This document shows positions 62,516-64,000 of a stretch of 64,000 nt of DNA, piece after piece (the first letter of the stretch is position 1; every line of letters begins with the position of its first letter). Both the position numbers and the translations under genes were made by a program. Under the pieces are notes generated by a model, which searched no databases, had not been told where the DNA came from, and saw nothing but the letters and a program-made list of their open reading frames with translations. This DNA is from Opitutia bacterium (lineage in GTDB: Bacteria > Verrucomicrobiota > Verrucomicrobiia > Opitutales > Opitutaceae), in NCBI GenBank assembly GCA_016217595.1, contig JACRHS010000010.1, positions 229,814 to 293,813 on the forward strand, written 5' to 3'.

Positions 62516-63616
62516 CACTGAGCCGGGCTCATGCAGTTGAAGGGATGATGAGACGGTGGGGACCGGCCCGGGCCGCGAGGGCGGCAACCGCATAGCAGTC
62601 GTCGGGCAACCCGAGTTGGCGTAGGAGCACGCGCCACCAAGCGCGACGTTTTTCGGTGGCGACCGCGAGCTTGAGCGTGGGTTTGCCGGCCGTGTGGCTG
62701 AAGACCGCAGCGCAGGAAAACAACCGCCAGCGCGGGGTCGTCAACTCGGCGCGTTGCGGTTGGCCGAGCCGCCGCTGCAGACTGACGCACAGGTTGTAGG
62801 CGCAGATCGCCAGATGGCAGGCCGCTTCCGTCGCCCAGAACGAGCGGCAGCACAGGCCCTTTAATCCGAACTGCGCGCCCAGTTCCTTGATCCGATTCTC
62901 GATGTCCGCGCGGCCGTTGTAGCGACGCCACACCTCGAGCGCGCTGAGGCTGGGCGGCAGATTGGTGCGCAGCGCCTGGAACTTGTAGCCGGGCACTTCG
63001 AGCCGCGGTTTACCGCCGGCGTGCGGCCGCTCGACGAGGCGTTGACGCAAGACCACCAACCACGCCCCGTCGAGGGTGAGATCTTGGACCTCAATGCCGT
63101 TCACGTCGGTCCGGGTCCAGACGGCATCGTCATGCCGACACAGCGCGCGCACGTGGGCCGGCAGCCGCGCCAGAGTGTCGCTCAGGAAGGTGGCGGCGCC
63201 CGAGACGCACGCGGTTTTGCCCGGCCGCAGCCAGAAGTGCGCCACCTGCGCCACGCGCGCGAGTTTGTCCGCGCCGCAAAGGATGCCGCCGATGAAGCCC
63301 AGCGCGGTGTCGCACGGATCGTTGGCGTTGGGGCTGGTCGATGCGTGGGGGCAAGACCGTGCGCAGCTATTCGCGCAAGCCCCGCTCAGTGATGAAGCGC
63401 GTCCATACCGCCTGCCCGCCGTGCGCCGTGAGACGCTGATCGGTGAAGCCGATCCGCATCGACTTCACCCCGTCTTTGGTGCCCAAATCCAGCCGCACCG
63501 TTTGGTTCGCCGTCGGGTCGACGACCTCGGTCGTTTTATTACTCACACCATCAACGACGCCAAACGGTGCCCCTTTGGACGACTACCTCGCTAACTGCAT
63601 GTGTAAGGCTTAGATG
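62516..63616. mobile_element. Decayed IS1380-type element
   Basis: Inverted ends share AACTGCATG plus a run of scattered matches: left 62516-62538 (CACTGAGCC..GCATG read on either strand) and right 63593-63616. Between them lies a damaged transposase gene. At ~1.1 kb the element is some 0.6 kb shorter than the intact type. It ends 25 bp before the next IS begins. Confidence 0.55.
62529..63546 (-). pseudogene. IS1380-family transposase, nonsense + frameshift + internal deletions
   Basis: The N-terminus (GTG at 63546) reads SNKTTEVVDPTANQTVRLDLGTKDG ... RLTAHGGQAVWTRFITERGLRE, then an amber codon (63367-63369) where Gln is expected. A one-base insertion in a C5 run (near 63347-63351) then changes frame, after which PHASTSPNANDPCDTALGFIGGILCGADKLARVA continues. 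That jumps directly into VAHFWLRPGKTACV, so the segment holding the first catalytic Asp is missing; another gap follows LPAHVR. The tail GRADIENRIKELGAQFGLKGLCC ... ATEAACHLAICAYNL is intact. Dead copy. Confidence 0.85.
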
Positions 63617-63640
63617 GACTTACACCAAGTTGCAGTCCTA

Positions 63641-64000
63641 GGGAAACGCTGATTTAATCCCGCGCCTTGGTTTCAGCCCGCGGCGCCGCGTGGGGCGCGA
63701 ACTACTACGCGGTGTGCCATGACACACCAGACGACGTTCGCCCACGCCGAGTTTACCGCGAAGAAGAAGCTCACGCGCCGCGAGCGGTTCCTCGCGCGGA
63801 TGGAGGAAGTCATCCCGTGGGCGCAGTTGCTGGCCGTCATCGCGCCACACTATCCGAAAGGCGAGCGCGGCCGCCCGCCCATCGGCTTGGAGCGGATGCT
63901 GCGCGTCTACTTCCTCCAGCAATGGTACGCGCTGGCCGACGAGGCGCTCGAAGATGCCCTCTACGACAGCCAGGCCTTGCAACGTTTCGCGCGCATCGAA
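63641..64000 (+). mobile_element. IS5-type insertion sequence, left end (runs off window)
   Basis: GGGAAACGCTGATTTAATCC begins at 63641 directly after CCTA and precedes the transposase by 78 bp, as expected for a left terminal inverted repeat next to a CTAG-like target. The right end is outside the window, so the repeat cannot be confirmed here. Confidence 0.55.
63719..64000 (+). CDS. IS5-family transposase, N-terminal part
   Basis: The 94 visible residues (MTHQTTFAHAEFTAKKKLTRRERFL ... MEEVIPWAQLLAVIAPHYPKGERGRPPIGLERMLRVYFLQQWYALADEALEDALYDSQALQRFARI in pieces) are the DUF772 N-terminal domain of IS5-group transposases: TRRExFL, PWxxLxxxIxPHYPK, RPPxxLExMLRxYFLQQWYxLxDxAxEDALYDSxAxxxF. The DDE catalytic domain lies beyond the window. 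The frame is intact as far as seen. The protein would be about 320 residues if complete. Confidence 0.88.
   Translation, partial: MTHQTTFAHAEFTAKKKLTRRERFLARMEEVIPWAQLLAVIAPHYPKGERGRPPIGLERMLRVYFLQQWYALADEALEDALYDSQALQRFARIE

Overview
The window is 64 kb of a GC-rich chromosome that most resembles Verrucomicrobiota, probably an Opitutaceae relative. This is inferred from gene content and protein style (dnaG directly before rpoD, a long purF, Mrp without CXXC, GH172 and DUF362-like secreted proteins, a lone nuoA, GTAG-type intergenic hairpins). No rRNA or tRNA gene was seen, so the placement is tentative. The window starts inside a gene of unknown function and ends inside an IS5-type transposase.

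Layout. 1-2.7 kb: a partial gene, a methyltransferase and two repeat-filled gaps holding three copies of an ~80-bp repeat, REP-like hairpins and an IS110 relic. 2.7-16.7 kb: housekeeping genes, namely an aminotransferase, a LysM lipoprotein, arabinose-5-phosphate isomerase, class I fumarase, the purine cluster purL-purF-purM, a periplasmic TonB-C protein, a XerC/D recombinase, infA and tadA. 16.8-18.9 kb: an accessory patch with an HTH protein, an AT-rich membrane gene and a REP-associated tyrosine transposase beside a GTAG hairpin. 18.9-27.7 kb: a methyltransferase, superoxide dismutase, TolB-like protein, Mrp, L33, a YgiQ radical SAM protein, a PTS-EIIA/diadenylate cyclase fusion and nuoA. 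27.7-31.2 kb: a WcbI/TPR, acyl carrier protein and fatty-acyl-AMP ligase operon bracketed by a 27-bp direct repeat. 31.2-36 kb: a response regulator, a GH172 hydrolase, a 530-residue protein of unknown function and a DUF362-like protein. 36-44.8 kb: dnaG-rpoD, tatA, a Kef-type antiporter, a LolA-like secreted protein and hisD. 45-48.2 kb: flagellin behind a sigma-28 promoter, then a histidine kinase with an NTF2-like front domain. 48.3-57.7 kb: hisC-hisB, a pseudouridine synthase, a DUF350/YgiB-like/glutathionylspermidine-synthase-like trio, and glnD followed by a GAF-GAF histidine kinase. 57.7-64 kb: a mobile-element zone in which two damaged IS1380-type elements bracket a lower-GC pair (pyruvyl transferase, TpsB secretion porin), and an IS5-type element begins.

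How it fits together. Most genes are core: purine and histidine synthesis, replication and transcription initiation, protein export, nitrogen signalling through GlnD. The accessory signals are surface-related (acyl ligase/ACP/WcbI cassette, pyruvyl transferase, TpsB) and sit at repeat- or IS-bounded places. The most interesting observations are the EIIA-DAC fusion with an altered RHR motif, two matching 19-bp palindromes beside it, the repeat-bracketed acyl-ligase cassette, and the RAYT gene next to its probable GTAG hairpins.
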